Assembly: GCA_019828595.1 (NCBI GenBank)
Contig: JAHQRK010000004.1
Span: 1,922,001 to 1,986,000, forward strand
From: Aphanomyces cochlioides
Lineage: Eukaryota > Oomycota > Saprolegniomycetes > Saprolegniales > Verrucalvaceae
DNA: 64,000 bases
Reading direction: 5' to 3'
The first letter of the stretch is position 1; each line of letters begins with the position of its first letter. Below, one piece after another: positions 33,680-44,444 of this stretch. The notes under the pieces were generated by a model. That model searched no databases, was not told the DNA's origin, and saw nothing but the letters and a program-made list of their open reading frames with translations. The position numbers were made by a program, and so were the translations under genes.

Positions 33680-35061
33680 TCAAGATTTCAGATTGACTGC
33701 TTTGGCATGTTCAGTCTTGTCAACAGAGTTGACAATGGATGTTGCTTCGTTATACGTGTCAATAGTGCAAACAGCATTGTCACCAAGTGTCCCGTTGGCC
33801 ATTTTCATCGTTTTCGACAGATGGGGCAGCTTGTACTTGTTGTTACCTTTGTCTTTCATGATTGCAACCAGTACATGTTGAAGCGAAATCCATATCTTCT
33901 GTAATTTTTCTAGAGGATAGTCGTCAAATAGTCGCTTCACAAGAGCGATGAGATGGTCGATTGACTTTGGGTTGTGTTTCTTTTGTAGTGATTGAATCGA
34001 TGCAAAAAATCCCAGGTCAAGACAGTTTGTATCGGGTGAATTTGGAGGTTGGGGGTTGATGCTGAACGCAAATCCCATGTTTCGGAAATTCTTAAAGCAA
34101 TTCAAAATCGCAACGTCATCCATGGGTACATGCGAGCGAGCGTTGTCATGCTGGAGGACGATTTGAGTCATTGACTCGTCTTCATCGCGTGGCCAAATTG
34201 TGGCAATTCGAGGTAAAACATCGTTCATAAGAAGTGATCGATAAACTTCCATTGTCACAGACTTGGGTTTCGTCTCAATTGTGCCTCGTGGTCGGTTTTT
34301 ACTGCTTCGTTGGGCTGGCACATGATCAACAATTTCCCAAGCACCAATTTTGCCGTCAAACCACTCCCCAGAACTTGATACCCTTGGTCGAGCGATGGCA
34401 ACAAGGAACATAACTTTGACGGCTGTTTGGGCACTCGAGTCTTGTCGATGAGGGGGATCTTCATCCGGCGCGAGGTAATAGCAATTGTTTCTAAACTTCA
34501 TGACGAACCATTTTTCGTCCAGGTCGACCAAGTTCAACATATTGTGCAATTCCATTGTCGGCAAGACAAACGACAAAGCAAATTTCAGGCGATGGACTTT
34601 ATTTGTTTCGTTGAGCAAGCGCTTTGCACGACTGCCTCTACGTTTCACCATGGCTCGTTGCATGTATCGATGAAGCGTAGCTTCGCCAATTCCTAATTGA
34701 GTGTCATTATTTAGTTGTCATTTTTCTTACCCAACGCCTTTGCTGTAGTTCCAAACGTTTGACGATCTTCCAGAGGGATGCTCTTTAGCGCAGCAGCCAG
34801 TGTTTCGGGAGTGTAAATGGGTTTGCGACCGACTTTGCCTTTCTTCTTCATTCGAACACTGGCTGCGGGATTTGCACCGCCACTACTTGGCAACTGAAGA
34901 AGGGTCCATATTCGTCTGATTGTAATCGGCGAGACATTGTACTCAAGGGCAAGAGACTTGTACAGCTGCATCTTCTTTCGGAGCTTCCCATTCGTCACTC
35001 GAAGCAATAGCGCGCGGGCCACCTCATCGCGCTGTTGGTCTGTGAGAACTGTGTATTTCAT
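33680..35061 (-). CDS. Mariner-like transposase, two exons
   Basis: Exon 1 (35061-34731) and exon 2 (34692-33680) join across a 38-nt intron to 447 residues without stop or frameshift. The N-terminal part is a helix-turn-helix DNA-binding region (LALEYNVSPITIRRIWTLLQ). The catalytic DDE/D fold follows. Its acidic residues can be assigned to DLDEKWF, LQHDNARSH and SPDTNCLDLGFF; the last two aspartates are 42 residues apart. The LDLGFF ending is, as I remember it, characteristic of plant mariner-like transposases rather than animal mariners (SDYHLF). The splice junction falls within AKALGIGEATLHRYMQ, which reads smoothly, and unspliced RNA would terminate early. An intact frame and perfect TIRs suggest recent or continuing activity. 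Confidence 0.93.
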
Positions 35062-35231
35062 GTGAACTCGGAAAATGTATTGGTCACGTCAAAATGCTTG
35101 TTAAATAAGTCAAAGTCGTCATTTGAGATTGAAAACAAGTGCATTGTACTAATTGGCTGAATAACAACAATTTTAGCCAATCAAACACTTCAAATCTTGA
35201 AGCACGACCTTAATTCGTCAAAAAATCAAAA

Positions 35232-35263
35232 ATTGATCAATTATTTCGGAGTGGAGGAAGTAG
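35232..35263. repeat. Right terminal inverted repeat of the mariner-like element
   Basis: Exact reverse complement of 33468-33499, followed by the TA duplication at 35264-35265. Confidence 0.95.
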
Positions 35264-35265
35264 TA

Positions 35266-36291
35266 TTATAAGTTCACAGTTGTACCTACTATGAAAATTT
35301 GTACAAACCTGATGAATGCAAAATATAATAAATGAGAGGTAGAATTTATTCTCACCTGGGTCTGACCTATACCTTTCCAATTTTATTTATATCGATTCTG
35401 ACGGGTAAATTTTGACATGCCCATAGCCATTCTTTTTCTCAACAAAGAAGGTGACGGTAATTCTCATCGATCCGACAAGTGACCAATCAGGAGACGCCGA
35501 CATGATAGCAGAACACGCAAGGACAGAACACAGTTGTTCATGCCTGCAAACGACGACGACTAGTTTTCTTCGGCGTAAGCCCATGATAGCACGCCAATAT
35601 CGTAGACAAAGCGACGACTACCGCGAGTTCATAGAAGTTTTCAATACATTACACGGTATGACAGAAACTCGAAATCATTTTATCGTCTTTATTCGTCCAG
35701 ACACTTTATTCGTCCAGACACCTGTGGGTGCTGTCTTGGCTTGGCTTCATGCCTGAGGCCTTGTGATCGGCAAAATGGAATCTTGTAGAAATTGATCATC
35801 TTAATAAATAATACCCCTTATAATCGATATCTAGGTAAAAAAGTAGGCATAGAGTTTATCTTCAAATTTGTATACAACTTACAATATACGATTTGTCAAC
35901 TCTAACAACGTCCCACTTACCTTCGAAATTTTGTATAAAGTCTAAAATATGGACGCAACGTTTGATATACGTTCTACGGTATGTACACTTTACAGTCAAG
36001 TAAGTCGAAGTGGTAAAGTTTACAGTAAACTGATTTGAGAGGGTGTCGAGTTGGATCTTGAAGAGTCACGAGGTTTGGTCAGACACAAACACTTTGGTGA
36101 CATTGCATCGTGCAATTGAAGAAGAGAAGTCGAGCGAGCGAACCTGTCTGGCAGTCGCTCCACGCTTCAAATGGCCCTAGATTCAGCGTGGTTAAGCGTA
36201 TTCCGATCAGTTGGAACCTACCAGAGCACGCTAAACTTGTTGGGAGTGCATCAAACCCTAAGTGTCGGTGTGAAATGGACGGAACTTTGAG
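35266..36291. other. Intergenic, AT-rich, nothing recognised
   Basis: This 1-kb stretch lies between the mariner-like element and the stop of the beta-helix gene. A 101-codon frame at 35451-35756 has no family resemblance. The words tttattcgtccagacac occur twice in tandem (about 35687 and 35705). I see no further structure. Confidence 0.4.
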
Positions 36292-39277
36292 TTAGGAACC
36301 AGTTGCACAGGGCGGAAGGTTGTCCACGCCAGCTGAAACGCGGCATCCACACGGTCCGCCACACGAAACATTCTGCTGCGCTTCCTGGACAACGCAGAGA
36401 CGAGTGCGCACTCGCCAGTGGAACCGCCAGGATGGAAGTTCGACGAGGCGATTGGGCGTCACGAGGTGAAAACCCACAAAGACATCAACAGGAGCGTCAA
36501 AGTAGTGCGCCGACTCAACCTACAGAGAGCAGTGTCAATGGCTCGATCGGGTATGTCTGTGCAATCAACCTGCAGTTGAATGACATCGCCAGGCTGAACA
36601 GTTGAAATCCTCGTGAACGCTCCCGACGCGCCGTTGCGAATGCCAGCCGTGCCTTGTGTCGTCAAGCAGCAGTCAGAGCAACCAGCGTGTTGTTGGCCAT
36701 AGAGAGATCCAATTCGCCCCGCAGACGGCGGGCATTCCGGACCGCCGATGATTTTGGCCATGAGGGGATAAATGAATCGATCAAAGCGTCCGAGCGACAC
36801 GGGCGTGACATAGAGACCACCCAAGAGCGGCGCGAGCGTTTCAGGCACAATGACCGGTGTCTCCAGTGAGCGGACGAGAACTCGAGGCGCATTTCCATCT
36901 ATTCCATTCATGTAACGTGGCATTCTAACGTGGAGCAGTACCTGCATTTGCATTGGACCCGCTGTAGCTGACCCCTCCGGGCGGAATGTTATAAACTAAA
37001 TTGCCGTAGACGGTGGATGCGCTTGTGCCAACGACGAGCACAGCCGCGCTTTGGCTCGTCACGAGTCCGTAGTCATGGAATTGGTTGAACGAGATGTTCG
37101 TCTGCTGGGAATGGAAAAACTCGCGTCGATGGATCGGATCGAACGGCGCGACGGAGCGAGCCAGCACCGACACGCCCGAGGACCCGAGATGCGTGAAATG
37201 GTTTGACACGACCGACACATTCTGCGTCCGACCCGACAAGACGACCGCATTGCCTCCCATCTACGATCGAACAAACGTCAGTGGGAGATCTGGAGAGGCA
37301 AGCTCGTACATGGACAAAGGTACAGCGGCTCACTCGGATCGATGCCGCGCTCTCAATGTACATGGCGGCAACCCTACGACGTCCGTGAGGCGGCAAGTCG
37401 CGCAGGGAGCTTACCTCGTTTGTGTCCACGGATGATTCGGCAACGTTTCATCTAAACACAGCATATGGGGCCAAGTCCACTCGGTCGACGTACACAGCTC
37501 CATGTCGGTGCGCATCGTTCCTCTGAAGGTGATTCCATCAAAGACAATATTGGCAGCCCAAAGCGCTTGCGGCCATGGCGCGGCGGTTTCTTCGTCGGCG
37601 GCTGTGACCACAGTGTCGGGCCCAGGCTCTGTGAAACCCATGTCGATGCCAGGCGTGCCTCGGACGCGCACTAGCTGCTTCAGCTGTGGAAACTCGATCG
37701 TGGCTGTCGTCAAGTCGACATTTGTCGGTGGAATCATAAATAGTTGCCGCGTCGCCGTGTCGTAATACTAGGAAGCGTCAACCGCATGCCGCCCTTGGTC
37801 AGGCTTACCCATTCTCCAGGCGCATCTAGCTAGATGGAGACATGAAAATGGACTTGCCGTCAAGACAAACCTCTTCAAAGACATTCTCAACGCGGAAGCC
37901 TTGCACCGTCGTCCAATCTGGGCCGTCGTCAAAGATGTCTCTGTTGATTTGACCGCCGCCAGCGTCCAAGTCGATCGCGGTGGCATTCATGGCGTAGATG
38001 AAATGCCGCGTGTTGGCCAGTGCCGCCGACAGAACTTCGACTTGCGCGCCATCAAGTCGCGTCCACTGTGGGGCTTTTTGGGAAAAGAGCGACGCATTGA
38101 AGGCCACCACTCGTCCTTGCGACGCGGCGCTGTCGGCTGGCGCATACTTTGCCGTCCATGGCGTGTTCTACGCCGCGGGAAACGTTCAATTAGACTCTGA
38201 AAGAGTTCCATACCGCCATCGCGACGTTGGGAAAGCTAGCGCGCGGCATGCGTCTTCCATTCACGTAGAGCTCCGCGAATGGAACGACAGCAGGGGAAAG
38301 CGTGCTCAAGTCGAGTGTGTAGATTGGCGCTTGGGGTTGGAGCCACGACGGCGGGGAATAGAGCGTCCACGCGGTCGAATTCACGACGGCCGTCATGCCC
38401 GAGATCGTGGCCTTCTCGCACGTTGTGCATGCTACCGTGCATGTTTCCACGCACACTTCTTCCTTCTTGAGATCCTACACGACGCGGCAGTCAAGTTGGA
38501 GCACCTGGAATGCTCCTACGCGGCCAAACAAGAGGTAGAATTCATCATAGACGCTGTCCGAGTAGACGCGTTTGTCGACATTGCGCTCGCAGGCCGTCAT
38601 GCAGTCTTGTACACAGGACGCCAGGGGTTCCGAGTAGCAAGTATGACCGATGCCGACCTTGTCAACGCACGTTGAAGTCGATCCTGCCCATGGAACCTTC
38701 GGGGGAATCGTCGCCCCCGACGGATTCACACCCAGTTGAATCACCGGATCGTCAGGGCCATTCCACGCGGCAGGATCGCCGACGCCGTTCCACAAGTACC
38801 TGCAGCATTCGTTAGCAAAGTCCAGGGGAGCTCTATGACCCACCTCAAGGGAGTGGAAGCGCCTTGGACGTACGAGAAGGGCAAGATGGAAGTCGCTGAT
38901 GGCGCATTTGAGTTGCAGTAGGGTTTATATGTCATTGGCGTCGCGAGGGAGAGTCCGCTGTCCATCTCGCCAAGGTCTAGCGTCGACGAGAGCGTATAGG
39001 TGCCACCACGGAGGATCACATCGATCGGTGACGGTGTTCCGGCGCTCTTCTGGGCTTGCAGCAAGGTCTGGACTGCAGTTTGTGCCCGCGGGAGGGACTG
39101 AAACGGCGCGGCAAAGCTCCCGTCGTTTGCGATGTCGTTGCCGCGGACTGCATCGACGTAGATCTTCTCGCTGGCGCATCGACAGAGCAGCACGACGAGG
39201 AGAAGCAGCGGCAATGCTTGTTGTAACATGATGGAGAGCGTGTGGTCGTAACGAGCTGGGGATCGTTTCAAAGACAT
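36292..39277 (-). CDS. Secreted right-handed parallel beta-helix protein
   Basis: Ten exons (39277-38844, 38799-38520, 38474-38214, 38167-37871, 37829-37809, 37767-37415, 37373-37310, 37260-36942, 36898-36570, 36519-36292) join in frame to 861 residues. A signal peptide follows the second Met (MLQQALPLLLLVVLLCRCAS; ATG 39229), so the shorter start is plausible. The mature protein begins KIYVDAVRGNDIANDGS, the usual opening of secreted beta-helix proteins. ELYVNGRRMPRASFPN and LDAPGEWYYDTATRQLFMIP are phrases I associate with GH141-like carbohydrate-active beta-helix enzymes. Parallel rungs follow (IVFDGITFRG, SRCTFVHMGGNAVVLSG, VVSNHFTHLGSSGVSV). A cysteine-rich insert lies near residues 180-260. 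A 21-bp exon (37809-37829) encodes LDAPGEW. The substrate is unknown; a cell-wall or host polysaccharide is a guess. Confidence 0.85.
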
Positions 39278-39358
39278 ACAGTAACTCCTTGCGAGTTGTA
39301 TTTTTGACTCGGCCGTTTGGTGCAGCTTGCCGCGGGCCTAAGGCAGTGCGCCAGCTTC

Positions 39359-42300
39359 ATGAACGCGTCCGACGTGCAATGCTTCTATTCCACAGCGTTC
39401 AACTCGTGCAGGAAGCGCGACTGGGGACTCTGTGGCTACGACTGGCTCGCCAAAGTTCCCGTTGGTCTCGTCTGGCTCGTCTGGTTCTTTGCCGGCACGT
39501 ACGCATTGAGTCAATTCGGGACGCTCAAGTTTGGCGCGAATATCCACGACGCGCTTGGCCAAGGTCCATTCTCCAAGTTGCGTTTCCTCTCGCTGACGAC
39601 AAGTGTAGGTATTGCCATCGCGCTCTCTCAGCGCAAATCGACGGTGGTTGGGCAGCCGAGACTCCTCAGATACATCAAACTCTGTGCGATCTTGGCCGAG
39701 TGGCCCACATTCACCTTCACGCCGCTCACAATCGCGCTCAAAGTTGGCGCGCAATCGACGTCCTTAAGTGCGATGGTCAACCGGAACTTGAGCACGGCAT
39801 TTGAGGTGAGTTGAAGCGTTGAACCACGTTGAAGTAATGGTTGAAATAGATCTTGGGCGTCGTTTCCGCGGCGGGCTGCGGTCTCGCCATCATGATCTTG
39901 CGGAAATGGATGAAAGATCATCCATCGAGTACGTCCAGCGTTCTGCCGGTGGCATCTTGACGCTGTCTCTAGGCGACGCTCTCCTCAAGAAATGGTGCTA
40001 CCCGATCACGTTCGATCTCGTCTTCATCCCGACCATCTCCATGATGGCGCATATTGGCACATGTCCCGACGGCCTTGACCATCTCGTGCTCGGGAACGGC
40101 GCAACGTGTGCTTGCATTGACTACTTCGGCTATTTCTGGGTCGGTCATGATCATCTTCAAGTCGACTGAGCGTCGTGTTTGTAGGCCGTCGGCTTTGGTG
40201 GGTTTGTCGTCTTGTACTGTAGCGCCATGTACTACAAGATGCACATTGAGCCGCATGGAACGACGATGGATTTCCGCTTCCAGACGAGCTTCCAGATCAT
40301 GATGGCCATGGCGCGCACGGTGAATCCGCTCGTGCCCATCTTGGTTGTTCTCCTCGACGTCAACTTGTATCCTGCTCGTGCGACGCCCATCGCGTGCGCG
40401 TTCCTCGTCATGGTCACGTACTTGCTTGTATACTCCTACAAGACGCAGCCGGTACATCTCCATGGAAGATCTAGCTTACGCTTGTTGGTAGTGCATCGGA
40501 AGCGGTCGGATTCCCAACAATATCCGCGTCGTGAGTTTCTCCAGCTCGGTGTACACAACCACGTGTGTCTTTTGCTTCTGCGTCACGGGCACTGACATCT
40601 CGGCGCTCTACTACAGCCTCATCCCGCTTCCAGCCGTGTGGCTCATCGCATGGACGATCAACGACCGTCGGGCCAAGCGATTCTACATTCCATACTTGCC
40701 GATCGTCCAGTTGCTCAGCATGACAGCGACACGGCCGCGTCTCGCTGGGGTCATTGCCGCGCTGTATGTCGATCCCACGAAGTTGCATGCGGACGATCAT
40801 GAGAAAATCATCCAAGCACTTCGGAAGATCGCACGGACGTCCGAGATCGACCCGCTCACGCGATCTTACGCACTGCAAACGGTCTGGTTTTGCCACGCCA
40901 AGGTATGAGTGCATGACAGCCGTTGATTCAGGATGTGTAGAACTTCCGCAAGTCCAAAGTTCAGTTCGGGCAACCGGACAACAACGACGCTTTGCCGCCC
41001 AAGCTGTGGTTTAAGGACCTCAACAATCTCGACAGGTTACGATGGACGAAAGCCGGCATGACGAAGCGCGAACTGCTGCCGTCCAAGCAGCATAAAGTCA
41101 AAATCACGCGCATCGATCATCTCCTAGGTCATCCCTTCAACTCGAACGCGCTCATCGCTTGATAATTTTGATATAGATGTCATCCAGGACGATTTGGCGG
41201 CGCCTGTAGCTGCGAGTGTGACGCCGATCATGATGTCGACGGTGTCAAATGCAAGCCGAACGTCTCGTTCGGGGAAGCGCATGGCGTTCGATGCGCCAGT
41301 GGGAGCTGCCGTCGTCGAGGATTCGAGCGACGACGTCGTTCCCTTTGGCGACTTGTCGCCGAGTCTCAAGCTGCAGCGACAAAACCTCGCCCACGAGATT
41401 GAAGCGTTGCAGAAACCGCACGTCGACATGGGATATTCCGTCATCCGTATCCGCGACAAGCAGTGGATCTCCGCGATCGAAGACCCGCTCGATGCCGTCG
41501 ATCGCTGTGACGAACTCTTCACGCTTGCCACGGACGTTCTCCACCACGCGATCGACAGCACCGACCAGACCGCGGTCTTGGAAGCGGCCTTGTACCTCCT
41601 GCGGCTCTACCAAGCGCGCTACCTGCGTCTTGGGAAAGCCACGTACGTTGTCGTCGTCTGCAGTCTTTGCTCCACGACCAACTTGAAACTTGTCGTCGAC
41701 GCCGTGCACACTCTATACAAGCTTGTCGTCGACGACGTGGTGCTGTCGCCGAGTCTGTGGCTCCAGAGCAAGACATGCTTGGACATGCTGCTCTGCGCGT
41801 TGGACCATCCGAGTCTCGTGACGATTACAAAGTGTGCGCTCGTCGCAAAAGCCGTCCTCGCCGCGGCAGAAGTCACCGCGACGGCGAATTTGTTTGCGCT
41901 CTTGACACCCGCGTCGATCGGTCGCCTCCGCAGCGCATTCTTGAGTTATCCCGCCAACTACGAGGTGAGCACGGCGCTCGAAGACATTTGCATGTGCCTC
42001 CATCGCGTGGAAGTTTCCCAAGGTGTCAAGCATCGCAACCAGCTCCACCTGAAATCCAAAACCATCCTCACGCCGCAAAAGTCCATCACGCAATCGCTCG
42101 TGCCGTCGAATCGATCCGGCGAGCGGAGCAACATTTCAAGGCGGTGGAGCTTGCGCGTCCTCCCTGAGCAGCTCAAATTGCCCGCTGTTGTCACCGCCGC
42201 CGCCACAGCAGCTCCAGTACCGCAAACTGATGCTGCCACCACTGCAGTCCAAGTCGGCGGCGCCACGAGTTCACCGAAACCCCAAGGGGGTGCCAAGATC

Positions 42301-42606
42301 CAATACTTTTTCGTCCAGAGTGACGTCGTCCAGGAGATTCACCGCCGCCGCTCGATCCGCATGCAGTTTGAAGCCGCGCTGGGTCGCGCGTTCAAGGAAG
42401 CGGATGCGCACAAGCTGACGACGCATGCAATGCCGCCCGTTGCCGCCAACGACGTCCATCACAAATTGCCGACGAGTTATGGCGACATTATGAAGTTGTA
42501 TGCACAGCCAGAGTGCGCGCTCGAAGACATGCTCGCGACGGCGATGGATCCACGCATCAAAGCGTTCTTTGAAACACAAGTGATGGCGCACATGGTCATT
42601 CAGTAG
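39359..42606 (+). CDS. Polytopic membrane protein with long soluble C-terminus, unknown family
   Basis: Seven exons (39359-39805, 39850-39928, 39973-40139, 40185-40451, 40492-40902, 40941-41127, 41177-42606) join in frame to 995 residues. The N-terminal 430 residues hold about seven or eight hydrophobic segments (for example VPVGLVWLVWFFAGTYAL, VVSAAGCGLAIMILR, FGGFVVLYCSAMYY, TPIACAFLVMVTYLLVYSY). Early cysteines (CFYSTAFNSC, GLCGYDW) could form disulfides. The remaining 500 residues are soluble and helical, with armadillo/HEAT-like stretches (VLEAALYLLRLYQARYLR, VVDAVHTLYKLVVDDVV) and an alanine/proline-rich linker. I recognise no family. The segment VGIAIALSQRKS in exon 1 could hide a small in-frame intron. 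It diverges from the beta-helix gene (81 bp between starts) and ends only 25 bp from the opposing T-protein gene. Confidence 0.75.
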
Positions 42607-42631
42607 AAGACATCGAAAGCAGGAGGACGCT

Positions 42632-43970
42632 CTAGTCTTTCTTGTAGTAGCGCGCTTCGACAAAGGGCATCTTGGCCACTTTGGCAGGCTGCATCTTGTT
42701 GCGCACTTTGATCTGGACGTCCGTGCCGATCTTGAAGTGGCCTTTCGTCACGTACATCATGCCGATCGCTTGCTTCAACGTCGGGCTCAACGTGCCGCTC
42801 GTGACGTGGCCAATCAAATCGCCCGCCGTGTTGTACACTTCAGCACCTTCACGGGCAGGCGCGCCTTCGACGGTGAAGCCGACGCGCTTCTTGGTGAAGG
42901 TCTTGTTGTTGAGCTGGTCCAAGATGATGTCCGCACCGGGGAAACCGCCTTCTTCACGACGGCGCTTGCTCATCGTCCACGCCAACGCGCCTTCAATGGG
43001 CGTCGTTTCAGGCGTGATGTCGTGGCCATGGAGACACAAGCCAGCTTCCAGGCGGAGACTGTCGCGAGCGCCGAGACCCTAGACAAGAAAATCGCATCAA
43101 ACTGCCGGGATGATAGAGTTGTACCGCTTCCAAGACGCGTTCGTCCTTGAGTAGCTGGCGCGTGAAAGATTCGACTTGAGAGCTTGGCACCGACACTTCA
43201 AAGCCGTCTTCACCGGTGTAGCCGCAGCGCGTCAAGATGACGTCCGAGCCGAGCAATTGCGTGAACGCCCCGGTCATGAAGTTCATGTCTGCCAAGTTGA
43301 CAGAGGCAGGCAAGAGGCCGCTGACGATTTCAGCAGCACCAGGACCTTGCAACGCAACGAGCGAGCGGTCCGTGATCTTGGAAAGCTGCACATCGCCGTC
43401 GAATTTAGCGAAATGAGCTTGCATGTGCGCCCAGTCGATGTCTTGGTTGCCAGCGTTCACGACAACGTACAAATGGTCGTCGTAGGCAGTCGTCACGCAG
43501 TCGTCAATGATCCCGCCCTTGTCGTTGGTGATCAAACTGAGCTTGGATTCTCCGGTCGCGAGGGACGCAATGTCACCGACGACAATCGATTCGAGGAAAC
43601 GCACGCGGTCCTTGCCGGTGATGCTAACACAATCCAAAATTAATCTTTTCCGCTCCTGTCCCCGAGTCGAGTTACCGCAATTGACCCATGTGGGAGACAT
43701 CAAAGAGCGACGCAAGGCCGAGCGTACGCGTGTGGTTGTGGCTCTTCAAGATGCCCGCGGGGTACTGCACTGGCATCAAATACCCGGCAAAGTCGACCAT
43801 CTACGACAGCCATTTCGGCAACTTTGAGCGCGAGATAGAGTACCTTGCCGCCCAGTTCCTTGTGGAGATCATAGAGAGCCGTCTTTTTAAGCTACACAAC
43901 GTCACATGAGACCGCTTCCATGCGCGCAACATACGCTGGAGAACATGCGGCGAGGGACTTGGCTGAGCAT
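42632..43970 (-). CDS. GCVT: Aminomethyltransferase, glycine cleavage system T protein, mitochondrial
   Basis: Five exons (43970-43935, 43891-43844, 43800-43676, 43623-43125, 43078-42632) join in frame to 384 residues, the usual size. The T protein takes the aminomethyl group from lipoylated H protein and forms methylene-tetrahydrofolate in the mitochondrial matrix. Diagnostic segments are [110 protein letters not shown] and [17 protein letters not shown]. The short first exon ([12 protein letters not shown]) is a basic mitochondrial presequence. The order of these motifs and five matching splice junctions make the structure firm. A TATCCGGAT element lies about 40 bp upstream of its start. 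Confidence 0.96.
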
Positions 43971-44444
43971 CTTGCAGTTTGAAAATGAGTGGTGTCTTGA
44001 AAGGTCAATTATCCGGATGATTTGCGAATCCAAGGACTCATCCATGCAACTCCTGCATCAAATGCTCGATTCTACCGCTAGAACCGCGCAAAACCTGAGC
44101 AATATGCACACGACTATATAGACAGGGAGCTAGGAAACCATACCAGTCGAGGTGATTCGTCGTTCTAGGCGTCTGCGGCATCAGGGTGATGATTGCAAGG
44201 TGGGTTGAGTCATCATCCGGATAACTGAAGATTTCCAATGGAAACTTCAAAATGACAACAAGCAACAGGCAAGCATGCTTGTGGCGGGAAGAGTTTGACG
44301 GCGCGACGGAAGAGAAGCTCTAGTGTAGATGAAGATATCGAGGGTAGAACAGGTCAAGGCAGTGTGGAAAGATCAGATGTAGGTGTTTGAGTTGTGTATT
44401 GTGGAGAAATCAAAAAGTTCTCATCGCGAGAGGATCAACGAGGT
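43971..44444. promoter_or_regulatory. Upstream region of the T-protein gene with two inverted TATCCGGAT elements
   Basis: TTATCCGGAT at 44009-44018 lies 39 bp before the T-protein ATG (minus strand). An inverted copy, ATCCGGATA, is at 44215-44223; the longer match (TTATCCGGATGAT against its reverse complement) spans 13 bp. The gene on the other side ends here, so this is upstream only of the T-protein gene. I see no reading frame worth reporting. Confidence 0.5.

Larger units (their letters stand above)
33468..35263 (-). mobile_element. Mariner-like (IS630-Tc1-mariner) DNA transposon, apparently complete
   Basis: The element is 1796 bp long, bounded by perfect 32-bp inverted repeats and flanked on both sides by TA (33466-33467 and 35264-35265), the target duplication of this superfamily. 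It contains one spliced transposase gene on the minus strand with no visible lesion. The 20-bp block ACTCCGAAATAATTGATCAA of the left TIR recurs 36 bp inward (33515-33534), so the ends are asymmetric. Internal AT-rich DNA near 35150-35185 holds two CCAAT words that may drive the transposase. It lies between the ES1-like gene and the beta-helix gene and interrupts neither. Confidence 0.95.

Noticed and set aside
35451..35756. 101-codon frame between the mariner element and the beta-helix gene
   Set aside because: No recognisable domain, no clear promoter and a composition unlike neighbouring genes.
38475..38504. 30-nt intron in the beta-helix gene (donor GTGCTCC)
   Set aside because: Using the donor 15 nt upstream gives a 45-nt intron, in line with all others, keeps the frame and gives an equally good protein.
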